From Ramlibacter sp. (GTDB taxonomy: Bacteria; Pseudomonadota; Gammaproteobacteria; Burkholderiales; Burkholderiaceae_C): a stretch of DNA of 16,009 bases. Numbering within the stretch: the stretch's first letter is position 1; every line of letters begins with the position of its first letter. The stretch is from assembly GCA_021156245.1 (NCBI GenBank), contig JAJNBO010000008.1:1-16009 (forward strand), in the 5' to 3' direction. Shown piece by piece: positions 1-7,571 of the stretch. The position numbers and the translations under genes are program-made. The notes beneath the pieces are model-generated. The model was given only the letters and a program-made list of their open reading frames with translations. It was not told the DNA's origin and made no database searches.

Positions 1-1
1 G

Positions 2-73
2 CTGCACAACGCGCAGGCGAACGTCGCCGTTGGGGACGAGGTGGACGTGATGATGTTCGAGGGCGGGATCTGA
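2..73 (+). CDS. moeA: Partial C-terminus of probable molybdopterin molybdenumtransferase MoeA
   Basis: Only the last 23 codons and a TGA stop lie in the window. The readable tail, ending GDEVDVMMFEGGI, resembles the C-terminal beta-barrel end of MoeA proteins, which usually finish with a GD-x-V-x-V-x-x-F-(D/E)-G-hydrophobic pattern. MoeA inserts molybdate into adenylylated molybdopterin in the last step of molybdenum cofactor synthesis, in the cytoplasm. The match rests on a short motif, so another gene ending is possible. The downstream FkbM methyltransferase starts 23 bases later on the same strand, so the two could share a transcript. Confidence 0.55.
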   Translation: MHNAQANVAVGDEVDVMMFEGGI

Positions 74-96
74 GCTCCGCGGATCGCCTCAAGCGG

Positions 97-861
97 ATGC
101 TGGTGGGAACCGCCCTGGAGCCCCTGGCCAGGAAAGTCCACGCCGCATTCACGGGGGCCAGCGCGGGCGCCTCGCAGGCGGCGGAGAAGAGCCGCAACTA
201 CGACCTGCAGACGCTGCAGGTGATGCAGCGGGTGCTGGGCGAGGACTCGAACTGCGTCGACGTCGGTTGCCACGAGGGCAGCATGCTCCAGGAGATGCTG
301 CGTTTCGCGCCTCGCGGCCAGCACTTCGCCTTCGAGCCGATTCCCGCGCTGTATTCGGGACTGCAGGAGAAGTTCGGCCACCTGCCGAATGTCCACCTCC
401 ACGACTGCGCCTTGAGCGACACCGCCGGCGCCACGACGTTCCAGCACGTGGTCAGCAACCCCGCCTACAGCGGCTTGCGCCGCAGGAGGTATGACCGCGC
501 CCACGAGCAGGTGGAGGAGATCCGGGTGGAGACCCGGCTGCTGGATACGTTGCTTCCGGCAGACCTGCCGGTGCGGTTCATCAAGGTGGATGTCGAGGGC
601 GCCGAGCTCCAGGTCCTCCAGGGCGCCGCCGAGACGATCCGCAAGCACCGCCCCGTCATCGTCTTCGAGCACGGTCTCGGCGGGGCGGACTACTACGCCA
701 CCCGTCCCGAGCAGGTCCACGACCTGCTGGCGGCGCGATGCGGACTGCGCCTGTTCGTCATGGCCGACTGGCTGCAGGACGCAGACCGTTCGCTGGGGCG
801 GGAAGCGTTCTGCACGAAGTTCTCCACCGGCAGCGACTACTACTACATGGCCGCGGCCTGA
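97..861 (+). CDS. FkbM family SAM-dependent methyltransferase
   Basis: A 254-residue protein with the FkbM methyltransferase fold. Residues 54-62 (VDVGCHEGS) form the SAM-binding motif I, FAFEPIP at about 78-84 gives the acidic motif II, and FIKVDVEGAELQVLQGA at 161-177 is the FkbM signature. There is no signal peptide or membrane segment, so it should act in the cytoplasm. Members O-methylate sugars, polyketides or other small molecules; the substrate here cannot be read from the sequence. The ATG at 97 has only a weak ribosome site (AAGCGG), and the first 35 residues are poorly conserved in character, so a somewhat later start is possible. It sits 23 bases behind the probable moeA end and converges on the RND pump gene. 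No glycan or polyketide genes are next to it, so its pathway is unknown. Confidence 0.85.
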   Translation: MLVGTALEPLARKVHAAFTGASAGASQAAEKSRNYDLQTLQVMQRVLGEDSNCVDVGCHEGSMLQEMLRFAPRGQHFAFEPIPALYSGLQEKFGHLPNVHLHDCALSDTAGATTFQHVVSNPAYSGLRRRRYDRAHEQVEEIRVETRLLDTLLPADLPVRFIKVDVEGAELQVLQGAAETIRKHRPVIVFEHGLGGADYYATRPEQVHDLLAARCGLRLFVMADWLQDADRSLGREAFCTKFSTGSDYYYMAAA

Positions 862-897
862 GTGGACGCCCAGGATCCGGATTCGCGCCCGCGCGGG

Positions 898-923
898 AGT
901 GACCGCGCGGGCGCGCGGTCACT
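898..923. terminator. Perfect hairpin between convergent genes, possible bidirectional terminator
   Basis: An 11-bp perfect inverted repeat (AGTGACCGCGC and its complement) with a 4-base GGGC loop lies between the convergent FkbM and RND pump genes. Its right arm includes the TGA stop of the pump gene (921-919). Neither side has a clear T run, so it may work as a Rho-assisted or mRNA-stabilising structure and not as a classic intrinsic terminator. Confidence 0.5.
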
Positions 924-3900
924 TGGCCACCAGGTCGTCGTGATGCGGCACCGGCGTCTCCTTGGCGGTCGCCGTGTTGGCGCCCGGCACCTTGGCCCGC
1001 GCGAACACCGAATACATGGTCGGCACCACGAAGATCGTGAGCAGCGTGCCCAGCGACATGCCGCCCACGATCACCCAGCCGATCTGCTGGCGGCTTTCGG
1101 CGCCGGCGCCGCTCGCCAGCGCCAGCGGCAACGCACCCAGCACCATGGCGCCGGTCGTCATCAGGATCGGGCGCAGGCGCTGCGACGCCGCCTTGACGAT
1201 GGCGTCCACGGTGTCCAGCCCGTGCTCGCGCAGCTGGTTGGTGAACTCGACGATCAGGATGCCGTGCTTGGTGATCAGGCCCACCAGGGTGATCAGGCCG
1301 ATCTGCGAGTACACGTTCAGGGAGCCCCCGGACCATTTCAGCGCCAGCAGCGCCCCGATCATGGACAGCGGAACCGCCAGCATGATCACCAGCGGGTCCA
1401 CGAAGCTCTCGAACTGGGCGGCCAGCACCAGGAAGATGAACACCAGCGCCAGCACGAAGACGATGGCCAGCGCGCCCTGCGAGTTGCGGAACTCGCGCGA
1501 CGTGCCGTTCAGGTCGGTCGTGTAGCCCGGCTTGAGCACCCGCTTGGCCGACGCGTCCATGTACGCCAGCGCCTCGCCGAGCGAGTAATCGGGCGACAGG
1601 TTCGCCGAGATCGTGGCGGAGCGCCGCTGGCCGAAGTGGTTCAGCTCGCGCGGGCTGACGTTCTCGTTGATCTTCACCAGCGCCGACAAGGGAACCACCG
1701 TGTCGTTGCGGCCGCGCACGTAGATGCCGTCGATGTCTTCGGGCGTGGTGCGGCCCGAGGACTGGATCTGCACGATCACGTCGTACTGCTCCGCGTCGCG
1801 CTTGTAGCGGGTGACGTTGCGGCCGCCCAGCATCGTCTCGATCGCGCGCGCCACGGCATCCACGGGCACGCCCAGATCCGCGGCCTTGGTGCGGTCGATG
1901 TCCAGGCGCAGCTCCGGCTTGTTCAGGCGCAGGTCCACGTCGGGCTGGAGGATGCCGGGCTGCTTCGCCATCTCGTCCAGCATCTGGCGCACCACGAGGT
2001 TGAGGTTCTCGTAACTGTCCGACGTCTGGATCACGAAGTTGATCGGGCGGTCCCGGAAGCCCTGGCCCAGGGAGGGCGGCGTGATGGGGAACGCGTTGAC
2101 GCCGGGCAGCGCCGCCATCTTGGGGCCGAGCTCGCGGGCCAGGTCGATGGTGCTGCGCTTGCGCTCTTCCCAGTCCACCGTCCGGTAGGTCACGTTGCCC
2201 TGCGACACGGACGGGTTGCCCACGTTGGCGAAGATGCGGTCGAACTCCGGGTACTGCTGCCCGATCCGCTCGAGCTCTCGCGCATAGCGGTTGGTGTACG
2301 CCAGCGTCGAGCCGTCCGGCGCCGTGATGTTCGAGGAGATCACGCCCCGGTCCTCGATGGGCGACAGCTCCGAACGCATGCTCGGGTAGACGAAGGAGAT
2401 GGCGATGGCGCTCAGCACCATGCCGGCGATGACGATCCAGCGCGCCTGCAGCAGGATGCGCCGGGCCCGCACGCCCGCGCCGCGTTCGCCCGCCCGCGGC
2501 TTGTAGCCCGTGCCGATGATCCAGCGCAGCAGCCGGCCGTAGCCGTCGGACATGCGCGTGAGCGCGCTCTCCATGGTGCGGTCGAACCAGTTCGGCTTGG
2601 GATTGTGGCGCAGCAGCTTCGAGCACATCATCGGCGTGAGCGTCAGCGCCACGAAGCCAGAGACCACCACCGCACCGGCCAGCGCCAAGGCGAATTCAAT
2701 GAAGAGCCGGCCGGTGCGGCCGGGCGTGAAGGCCAGCGGCGCGTACACGGCCACCAGCGTCAGCGTCATCGTGATCACCGCGAAGCCGATTTCCCGCGCG
2801 CCCTTGATGGCCGCGGAGAACGGATCCAGCCCTTCCTCGATGTGCCGGAAGATGTTCTCCAGCATCACGATGGCGTCGTCCACCACCAGGCCGATCGCCA
2901 GCACCAGCGCCAGCAGCGTCAGCGTGTTGATGGAGAAGCCGGCCAGCGCCATCAGCCCGAAGGTACCGACGAGGCTGACGGGGATGGTGACGATGGGGAT
3001 GATCGAGGCACGGAAGGTGCGCAGGAACACGAAGATCACCAGCGCCACCAGCAGCACCGCCTCGATGATGGTGCGGTAGACGTTCTTGATCGACCGGTCG
3101 ATGAACACCGAGTTGTCGTTGGCGATGTCGATCACCACGTCTTCCGGCAGGTCCTGCTTGAGCTTCGGGATCATCTCGCGCACGCCGCGCGACAGGTCCA
3201 GCGGGTTGGCGGTGGCCTGGCGGATCACGCCGGCGGAGATCGCATCCCGGCCGTTCAGGCGCACGGCGCTGCGCTCGTCGGCCGCACCTTCCTCCACGCG
3301 GGCCACGTCGCGGATCTTCACCGGATAGCCGTTGACGCTCTTGATCGTGATGTCGGCGAACTGCTCCGGCCGCAGCAGGTCGGTCTGGGAGGTGACGCTG
3401 AACTCGCGCTGCGCGGACTCGATGCGGCCCCCCGGCAGCTCGAGGTTGCTGCGGCGGATCGCCTCCTCGACGTCCTGCGAGGCCAGGCGGTAGCCGGCGA
3501 GCTTCTGCGCGTCGAGCCACACGCGCATGGCGTACTTGCGCTCGCCGTAGATGCGCACGTCCGCCACGCCCGTCACGGTCTGCAGCCGCGGCTTGGCGAT
3601 GCGGTTGACCATGTCGTTGATCTGCAGGCGCGACAGGGTGTCGCTGGAGAACGTGAGGAAGATGACCGGGAACGCGTCGGCCTCGACCTTGGCGATCACG
3701 GGCTCGTCGATCTCCTGCGGCAGGCGGTTGCGCACGCGGGCGGTGCGGTCGCGCACCTCGGCCGCGGCGGCGTCCGGGTCCTTCTCGAGCCGGAAGCGCA
3801 CGGAGATCTGGCTCTGCTCGGCGCGGCTGATGGAGGTGATCACGTCGACGGCATCGATGCCGGCGATGGAGTCCTCCAGCGGCTTGGAGATCTGCGACTC

Positions 3901-4077
3901 GATCACCTCGGCGGAAGCGCCGGGGTAGCGGGTGCTGACGGTGACCACCGGTTCGTCGATCTTCGGGTACTCGCGAACGGACAGCCGGTCGAAGCTGACG
4001 ATGCCGACCAGCACCACCAGCAGGGACAGCACGGTGGCGAACACCGGCCGGCGGATGGCGATCTCGGGCAACTGCAT
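919..4077 (-). CDS. RND (HAE1/AcrB-type) inner-membrane efflux transporter
   Basis: A 1052-residue protein, the normal length for hydrophobe/amphiphile RND pumps, which work as trimers and use the proton gradient to expel drugs, detergents or metabolites. The N-terminus (IRRPVFATVLSLLVVLVGIVSF) is the typical first transmembrane helix. FLRTFRASIIPIVTIPVSLVGTF at about 351-373 and GLVVDDAIVMLEN at 396-408 are classic RND motifs; D400 and D401 match the proton-relay aspartates of AcrB. Two large periplasmic loops and a repeated second half are present. The loop before the second-half first helix, roughly residues 535-555, is rich in Arg and Gly and looks longer than usual. The ATG at 4077 has a good AGGAG seven bases upstream. 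The adaptor gene lies 21 bases before it in the same operon. No outer-membrane channel gene follows, so it probably uses one encoded elsewhere. The substrate is unknown. Confidence 0.95.
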   Translation of the reverse strand: MQLPEIAIRRPVFATVLSLLVVLVGIVSFDRLSVREYPKIDEPVVTVSTRYPGASAEVIESQISKPLEDSIAGIDAVDVITSISRAEQSQISVRFRLEKDPDAAAAEVRDRTARVRNRLPQEIDEPVIAKVEADAFPVIFLTFSSDTLSRLQINDMVNRIAKPRLQTVTGVADVRIYGERKYAMRVWLDAQKLAGYRLASQDVEEAIRRSNLELPGGRIESAQREFSVTSQTDLLRPEQFADITIKSVNGYPVKIRDVARVEEGAADERSAVRLNGRDAISAGVIRQATANPLDLSRGVREMIPKLKQDLPEDVVIDIANDNSVFIDRSIKNVYRTIIEAVLLVALVIFVFLRTFRASIIPIVTIPVSLVGTFGLMALAGFSINTLTLLALVLAIGLVVDDAIVMLENIFRHIEEGLDPFSAAIKGAREIGFAVITMTLTLVAVYAPLAFTPGRTGRLFIEFALALAGAVVVSGFVALTLTPMMCSKLLRHNPKPNWFDRTMESALTRMSDGYGRLLRWIIGTGYKPRAGERGAGVRARRILLQARWIVIAGMVLSAIAISFVYPSMRSELSPIEDRGVISSNITAPDGSTLAYTNRYARELERIGQQYPEFDRIFANVGNPSVSQGNVTYRTVDWEERKRSTIDLARELGPKMAALPGVNAFPITPPSLGQGFRDRPINFVIQTSDSYENLNLVVRQMLDEMAKQPGILQPDVDLRLNKPELRLDIDRTKAADLGVPVDAVARAIETMLGGRNVTRYKRDAEQYDVIVQIQSSGRTTPEDIDGIYVRGRNDTVVPLSALVKINENVSPRELNHFGQRRSATISANLSPDYSLGEALAYMDASAKRVLKPGYTTDLNGTSREFRNSQGALAIVFVLALVFIFLVLAAQFESFVDPLVIMLAVPLSMIGALLALKWSGGSLNVYSQIGLITLVGLITKHGILIVEFTNQLREHGLDTVDAIVKAASQRLRPILMTTGAMVLGALPLALASGAGAESRQQIGWVIVGGMSLGTLLTIFVVPTMYSVFARAKVPGANTATAKETPVPHHDDLVAK

Positions 4078-4098
4078 GGAATGCTCCTGCGGGCGGCG

Positions 4099-5403
4099 TC
4101 AGCCGCCCTGCACCGGCCGCGTGGCGGGTGCGCTGCGGCCGCCCGGCGCGCCGGAGGCGACCGAGCAGGGATTGCCGCGGGTGTTGTTGGCGACGATTTC
4201 GACCGGCGGGGAGGCCGGGGGTCCGCCCGCGGCCGTCGCAGCCGGCGCCTGGCCACCGCGCCCGGCGACATCCAGCACGCGCACCGGCATGCCGTCCTTC
4301 TGGATGCGCTGCTGCCCGGCGGTCACGACCACGTCGCCCGCCGCGAGCCCGCTCACGACCTCGACCTTGCCGAGTTGCCGCACGCCGACCTTCACCTCGA
4401 CGCGTTGCGCGATGCGCGTGTCCTGATCCGGCCCGACCACCAGCTTGTAGACGAACTGGCGCCCGGCCTGCGGCACGATCGCCTCCTCGGGGATCATGCG
4501 GGCTTCCTCGCGCACGCCGAACACCGGGGTGACCCGGGCGAACATGCCGGGCCGCAGCTTCAGGTGCCGGTTGTCCACGCAGCCGCGCACGCCGACCGAG
4601 CGGCCGTTGGCGTCCACCAGCGGATCGATCGCCTGGATCACCGCGCTGAAGCGCTGACCTGGCAGCGCGTCGACGTCCATCAGCGCCGTCTGCCCCGGCT
4701 TCAGCTTCGTCTGGTAGCGCTCGGGCAGGCGGAAGTCGACGTAGAGCGCGTCGAGGTCCTCGATGTTCACGATGTCGGCGCCGTCCTTGAGGTAGTCGCC
4801 GACGTTGATGCTGCGGATGCCCGCGACGCCGTCGAAGGGCGCCACGATCTTCAGGCGCGCGAGCGTGGCGCGGGCCAGGGCCAGCTTGGCCTCGGCCACC
4901 TGGAGGTTGGCGGCGCTCTCGTCCACCGCGCGCTGGGCGATGAACTTCTCCTCGACCAGTTCCTGGTTGCGCTTGTGGTTGGCGCGCGCGATGGAGAGCT
5001 CCGCCTCGGCCTGCTTCACCTGCGCCATCGGCAGCTGGTCATCGAGCTGCACCAGCAGCTGGCCGCGGCGCACGCGGTCGGCGTCGCGGAAGTTGATCTG
5101 CGTCACGCGGCCGGACACCTCCGGACGGAGCACGACGCTCTGGCGGGAACGCAGGCTGCCCACCGCCTGGGCGTCGTCGGTGATGCGCAGGGTCTCGACC
5201 CGCGCCACTTCCACCGTCGGCGCGCGTGCGGCGCCACCGGCTGCACCCGCGCCAGGGCTTGCGCCGCCCTGGCCGCGGACGGGCTCCGCCGCGGCCGCCT
5301 GCTCGCCTGCCGCCTGCCGCGGCTGCTGGAGCCACCAGGCAGCTCCCGAAGCCGCCGCGATGCCGGCGACCGCGACGACGGTGTAGATGGACTTCGATCC
5401 CAT
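4099..5403 (-). CDS. RND efflux periplasmic adaptor subunit (membrane fusion protein)
   Basis: A 434-residue HlyD/AcrA-type adaptor that would bridge the inner-membrane pump to an outer-membrane channel. Residues 5-25 form an N-terminal hydrophobic anchor without a lipobox cysteine, followed by an Ala/Gly/Pro-rich linker to about 62. The first lipoyl half (VLRPEVSGRVTQI) is at 91-103, an alpha-helical coiled-coil hairpin at about 124-185, and the second lipoyl half (IVAPFDGVAG) at 186-195. Beta-barrel and membrane-proximal domains follow, with LRPGMFARV at 283-291. The last 50 residues, from about 383, are low-complexity Gly/Ala/Pro-rich and look disordered. I chose the ATG at 5403 because the hydrophobic anchor begins there; the frame stays open to 5532 but that stretch has no adaptor character. 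It is the first gene of the two-gene efflux operon. Confidence 0.93.
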   Translation of the reverse strand: MGSKSIYTVVAVAGIAAASGAAWWLQQPRQAAGEQAAAAEPVRGQGGASPGAGAAGGAARAPTVEVARVETLRITDDAQAVGSLRSRQSVVLRPEVSGRVTQINFRDADRVRRGQLLVQLDDQLPMAQVKQAEAELSIARANHKRNQELVEEKFIAQRAVDESAANLQVAEAKLALARATLARLKIVAPFDGVAGIRSINVGDYLKDGADIVNIEDLDALYVDFRLPERYQTKLKPGQTALMDVDALPGQRFSAVIQAIDPLVDANGRSVGVRGCVDNRHLKLRPGMFARVTPVFGVREEARMIPEEAIVPQAGRQFVYKLVVGPDQDTRIAQRVEVKVGVRQLGKVEVVSGLAAGDVVVTAGQQRIQKDGMPVRVLDVAGRGGQAPAATAAGGPPASPPVEIVANNTRGNPCSVASGAPGGRSAPATRPVQGG

Positions 5404-5477
5404 GTATTGCTGATCCGTGGACAAGGCTGGTGCGCGCGAGCGCTCCTCGCCGGAGCCCGGCGAGAGTGAATTCCCCA

Positions 5478-5495
5478 ATGTAACAGCAGGTGTAA
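5478..5495 (-). promoter_or_regulatory. TTACA direct repeat upstream of the efflux operon, possible regulator site
   Basis: On the - strand the sequence reads TTACA-N7-TTACA with a 12-base period, about 75 to 92 bases before the adaptor start. The 161-base gap to rnhA is otherwise GC-rich and must hold the efflux promoter. TTACAC could double as a weak -35 box, with a poor -10 candidate (AATTCA) 17 bases on. Tandem half-sites one helical turn apart are typical of OmpR-type response regulators, but no regulator gene is adjacent, so the role is inferred. Confidence 0.3.
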
Positions 5496-5564
5496 GCCGA
5501 GAGCGCCGCGGCCCCCCTCCAGCGTGCGGCAAATACGCGACAGCCGCTCCTTTTTACCGGCTCT

Positions 5565-6014
5565 TTACTTCGCGCGCTGCACGCTTTCGACGCCCAGGTT
5601 GGCCAGGGCGTCCGCCCGCTCGTTCCCAGGGTCCCCGTTGTGCCCGCGCACCCAGCGCCAGTCCACCACGTGTCCGCCCTGCAGGAGCAGATCATCCAGC
5701 CGTCGCCACAGTTCCGCGTTCTTCACCGGCTGCTTGCTCGCCGTCTTCCAGCCCTTGGCCTTCCAGCCCGGGAGCCACTCGGTGATGCCCTTCAGCACGT
5801 ACTGGCTGTCCAGGTACAGCGTGACGGCGCAGGGGCGTTTCAGGGCCTCCAGCGCACGGATGACCGCCATGAGCTCCATGCGGTTGTTGGTGGTGCTGGG
5901 CTCGCCGCCATACAGCTCCTTGCGGGTGTCGCCGGCGCGCAGCAGCACGCCCCATCCCCCCGGCCCGGGGTTGCCCTTGCAGGCCCCGTCCGTATAGATC
6001 TCTACTTGATTCAT
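5565..6014 (-). CDS. rnhA: Ribonuclease HI
   Basis: A 149-residue cytoplasmic enzyme that cuts the RNA strand of RNA-DNA hybrids, removing primers and R-loops. It begins [22 protein letters not shown], the standard RNase HI start. The catalytic carboxylates are all present: D9, E47 (in NRMELMA), D69 (in LYLDSQYV) and D135 (in NERADALA), with the helper histidine H125 in [12 protein letters not shown]. The length is close to the 155 residues of the E. coli enzyme. Its ATG overlaps the TGA of the upstream methyltransferase gene by four bases (ATGA), so translation is probably coupled. In E. coli and relatives rnhA lies in the same mltD-gloB-yafS-rnhA cluster, normally followed by dnaQ; here dnaQ is not the next gene and the efflux operon follows instead. 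Confidence 0.97.
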   Translation of the reverse strand: MNQVEIYTDGACKGNPGPGGWGVLLRAGDTRKELYGGEPSTTNNRMELMAVIRALEALKRPCAVTLYLDSQYVLKGITEWLPGWKAKGWKTASKQPVKNAELWRRLDDLLLQGGHVVDWRWVRGHNGDPGNERADALANLGVESVQRAK

Positions 6015-6778
6015 TCGATGGTGGTGAGCTCGCGTGTATCGCGATGGGTGCGGTTGGTCACCGGCATGGGCGCGGAGGCGAGGCGCTTGGCCTTCTTCCA
6101 TTTCGCGCCGATCAACTTGATCCCGCGCACGCGCTTGACGGCGACGATGAAATACACGGCGCCGAAGATCGGCCACCAGCGCTCGCCGAGCCCGTCCATC
6201 CAGGCATAGCGTTCCAGCCACTTCTCGCTGGCCATGGCCGGGCGCCAGCAGCCGAAGCTGCTGGTCTCCACCTCGAAGCCGAGGAGGCGCAGCCAGTCGC
6301 GCAGCCGCCAGTACCCGATGAACTCGCCCGCGTCCGGCAGGTACAGCTCGCCGAAACCGAGGCGCTGGTACACATGGGCGCGGCGCTGGCGCAGGCCCCA
6401 CAGGCTGGCCGGGTTCAGGCAGCAGATCACGACCTTGCCCTCGGGCATCAGCACGCGCTCCACCTCGCGCAGCGTGGTGTGCGGATCGACGTTCAACTCC
6501 AGCGAGTGCGGCAGGACGACGAGGTCGAGGCTGTTCTCCTCGAAGGGGAGCGCCGCGTAGTCGGTCACGATGTCCGGCCGCACTTCGGAGGCGAGAGCCT
6601 CGGACTCGCGCAGCGCGAGCCACTTGTGCGGCATGCGGTTGGAAGCAAGCGTATCGAGCTCCGGCAGGCCCAGTTGCAGCGCGTGGTAGCCGAAGATGTC
6701 GCCCACCGCCCGATCGAATTCCGCCCGTTCCCATGCCAGCAGGTACCGGCCAGGCGGCGTTTCGAACCACTGCTGCAT
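6011..6778 (-). CDS. YafS-like class I SAM-dependent methyltransferase
   Basis: A 255-residue protein of the methyltransferase family found between gloB and rnhA in many proteobacteria (YafS in E. coli). The Methyltransf_11-like core is visible: [18 protein letters not shown] at about 78-95 is the acidic motif around the substrate site, and [21 protein letters not shown] at about 103-123 is the helix and strand after it. The usual glycine-rich motif I (V-D-x-G-x-G-x-G) is not seen near residue 25-45, where the sequence reads [16 protein letters not shown], a variation I believe is shared by the family. The substrate is unknown. The start is uncertain: ATG at 6778 (MQQWFE) fits the family N-terminus, while an in-frame ATG at 6799 would add seven residues and would overlap the gloB start codon on the other strand. 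It is coupled to rnhA by an ATGA overlap. Confidence 0.85.
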   Translation of the reverse strand: MQQWFETPPGRYLLAWERAEFDRAVGDIFGYHALQLGLPELDTLASNRMPHKWLALRESEALASEVRPDIVTDYAALPFEENSLDLVVLPHSLELNVDPHTTLREVERVLMPEGKVVICCLNPASLWGLRQRRAHVYQRLGFGELYLPDAGEFIGYWRLRDWLRLLGFEVETSSFGCWRPAMASEKWLERYAWMDGLGERWWPIFGAVYFIVAVKRVRGIKLIGAKWKKAKRLASAPMPVTNRTHRDTRELTTIE

Positions 6779-6787
6779 TCCTATAAT
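6759..6787 (+). promoter_or_regulatory. Probable gloB-mltD promoter with a consensus -10 box
   Basis: A perfect TATAAT stands at 6782-6787. A partial -35 (TTTCGA at 6760-6765) precedes it by 16 bases. Transcription would start at about 6794, only a few bases before the gloB ATG at 6798. The -35 region lies inside the 5' end of the divergent methyltransferase gene. Confidence 0.6.
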
Positions 6788-6797
6788 CCGGTCGCTC

Positions 6798-7571
6798 ATG
6801 AAGTTGATCCCGCTGTCCGCTTTCCAGGACAACTACCTATGGTTCCTCCACGACGGGCGGCGAGCGCTGGTCGTGGACCCTGGAGATGCCGGTCCGGTGC
6901 GCACCGCGCTCGACGAGGGCGGGCTGCAACTGGAGGCGATTCTAGTCACGCATCACCACCCGGACCACGTCGGCGGCGTCGATGCCTTGCGCGATGCGAC
7001 GGGGGCGCGCGTGTTCGGTCCGGCGCGCGAGCGCATCCCGGAGCCGTTGCAACGGCTCTCCGAAGGCGACGCCATCGAGGTGCTGGGACTGCGCTTCGAG
7101 GTCCTCGACGTTCCGGGCCATACCGCCGGCCACATTGCCTACCACTGCGCCGACTTCGAAGGCGCGCCGCTCCTTTTCTGCGGCGACACGTTGTTTTCCG
7201 GCGGCTGCGGGCGCCTCTTCGAGGGCACCGCGGCGCAGATGCACGACTCCCTGGCCAAGCTGGCGGCCCTGCCCGGGAAAACCCGGGTGTGCTGCACGCA
7301 TGAATACACCCTCGGAAACCTGAAATTTGCCACAGCTGTCGAGCCAGGCAATTCCAGGCTGATCCATTACCGGCAACAATGCGAGGAACGGCGCTCGCGC
7401 GGCGAGCCCACCCTGCCCTCCACCATCGCGCTGGAGCGGGAGGTGAATCCTTTCCTGCGCACCCGCGTTCCCGCGGTGGCGCAGGCTGCCCACGCGCGCG
7501 CCGCGGTGGACGAGTCAGACGAGGTCGCGGTGTTCGCTGCCTTGCGCCAATGGAAGAACGAGTTCAGATGA
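6798..7571 (+). CDS. gloB: Hydroxyacylglutathione hydrolase (glyoxalase II)
   Basis: A 257-residue metallo-beta-lactamase-fold enzyme that hydrolyses S-D-lactoylglutathione to D-lactate and glutathione, the second step of methylglyoxal detoxification. The metal-binding motif THHHPDH is at 51-57, followed by PGHTAGH at about 110-116, [16 protein letters not shown], and the [13 protein letters not shown] stretch typical of glyoxalase II rather than other fold members. The C-terminal helical substrate domain, with [16 protein letters not shown], is complete. The start at 6798 gives [15 protein letters not shown], the usual family N-terminus. There is no Shine-Dalgarno sequence before it, and the -10 box ends only ten bases upstream, so the mRNA may be leaderless. 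Its TGA overlaps the mltD start (ATGA), so the two genes form an operon. Confidence 0.96.
   Translation: MKLIPLSAFQDNYLWFLHDGRRALVVDPGDAGPVRTALDEGGLQLEAILVTHHHPDHVGGVDALRDATGARVFGPARERIPEPLQRLSEGDAIEVLGLRFEVLDVPGHTAGHIAYHCADFEGAPLLFCGDTLFSGGCGRLFEGTAAQMHDSLAKLAALPGKTRVCCTHEYTLGNLKFATAVEPGNSRLIHYRQQCEERRSRGEPTLPSTIALEREVNPFLRTRVPAVAQAAHARAAVDESDEVAVFAALRQWKNEFR

Noticed and set aside
862..5469. A 1535-codon open frame on the + strand, opposite the efflux operon
   Set aside because: It is antisense to two clear RND genes, is dominated by His, Asp, Arg, Gln and Val in the way mirror frames of GC-rich genes are, and shows no recognisable domain. It is a by-product of codon bias.
5533..5568. AGCCG...CGGCT inverted repeat after rnhA as a terminator
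   Set aside because: The stem is five pairs with a ten-base loop, and the T-rich stretch does not follow the stem on the - strand where rnhA is transcribed.
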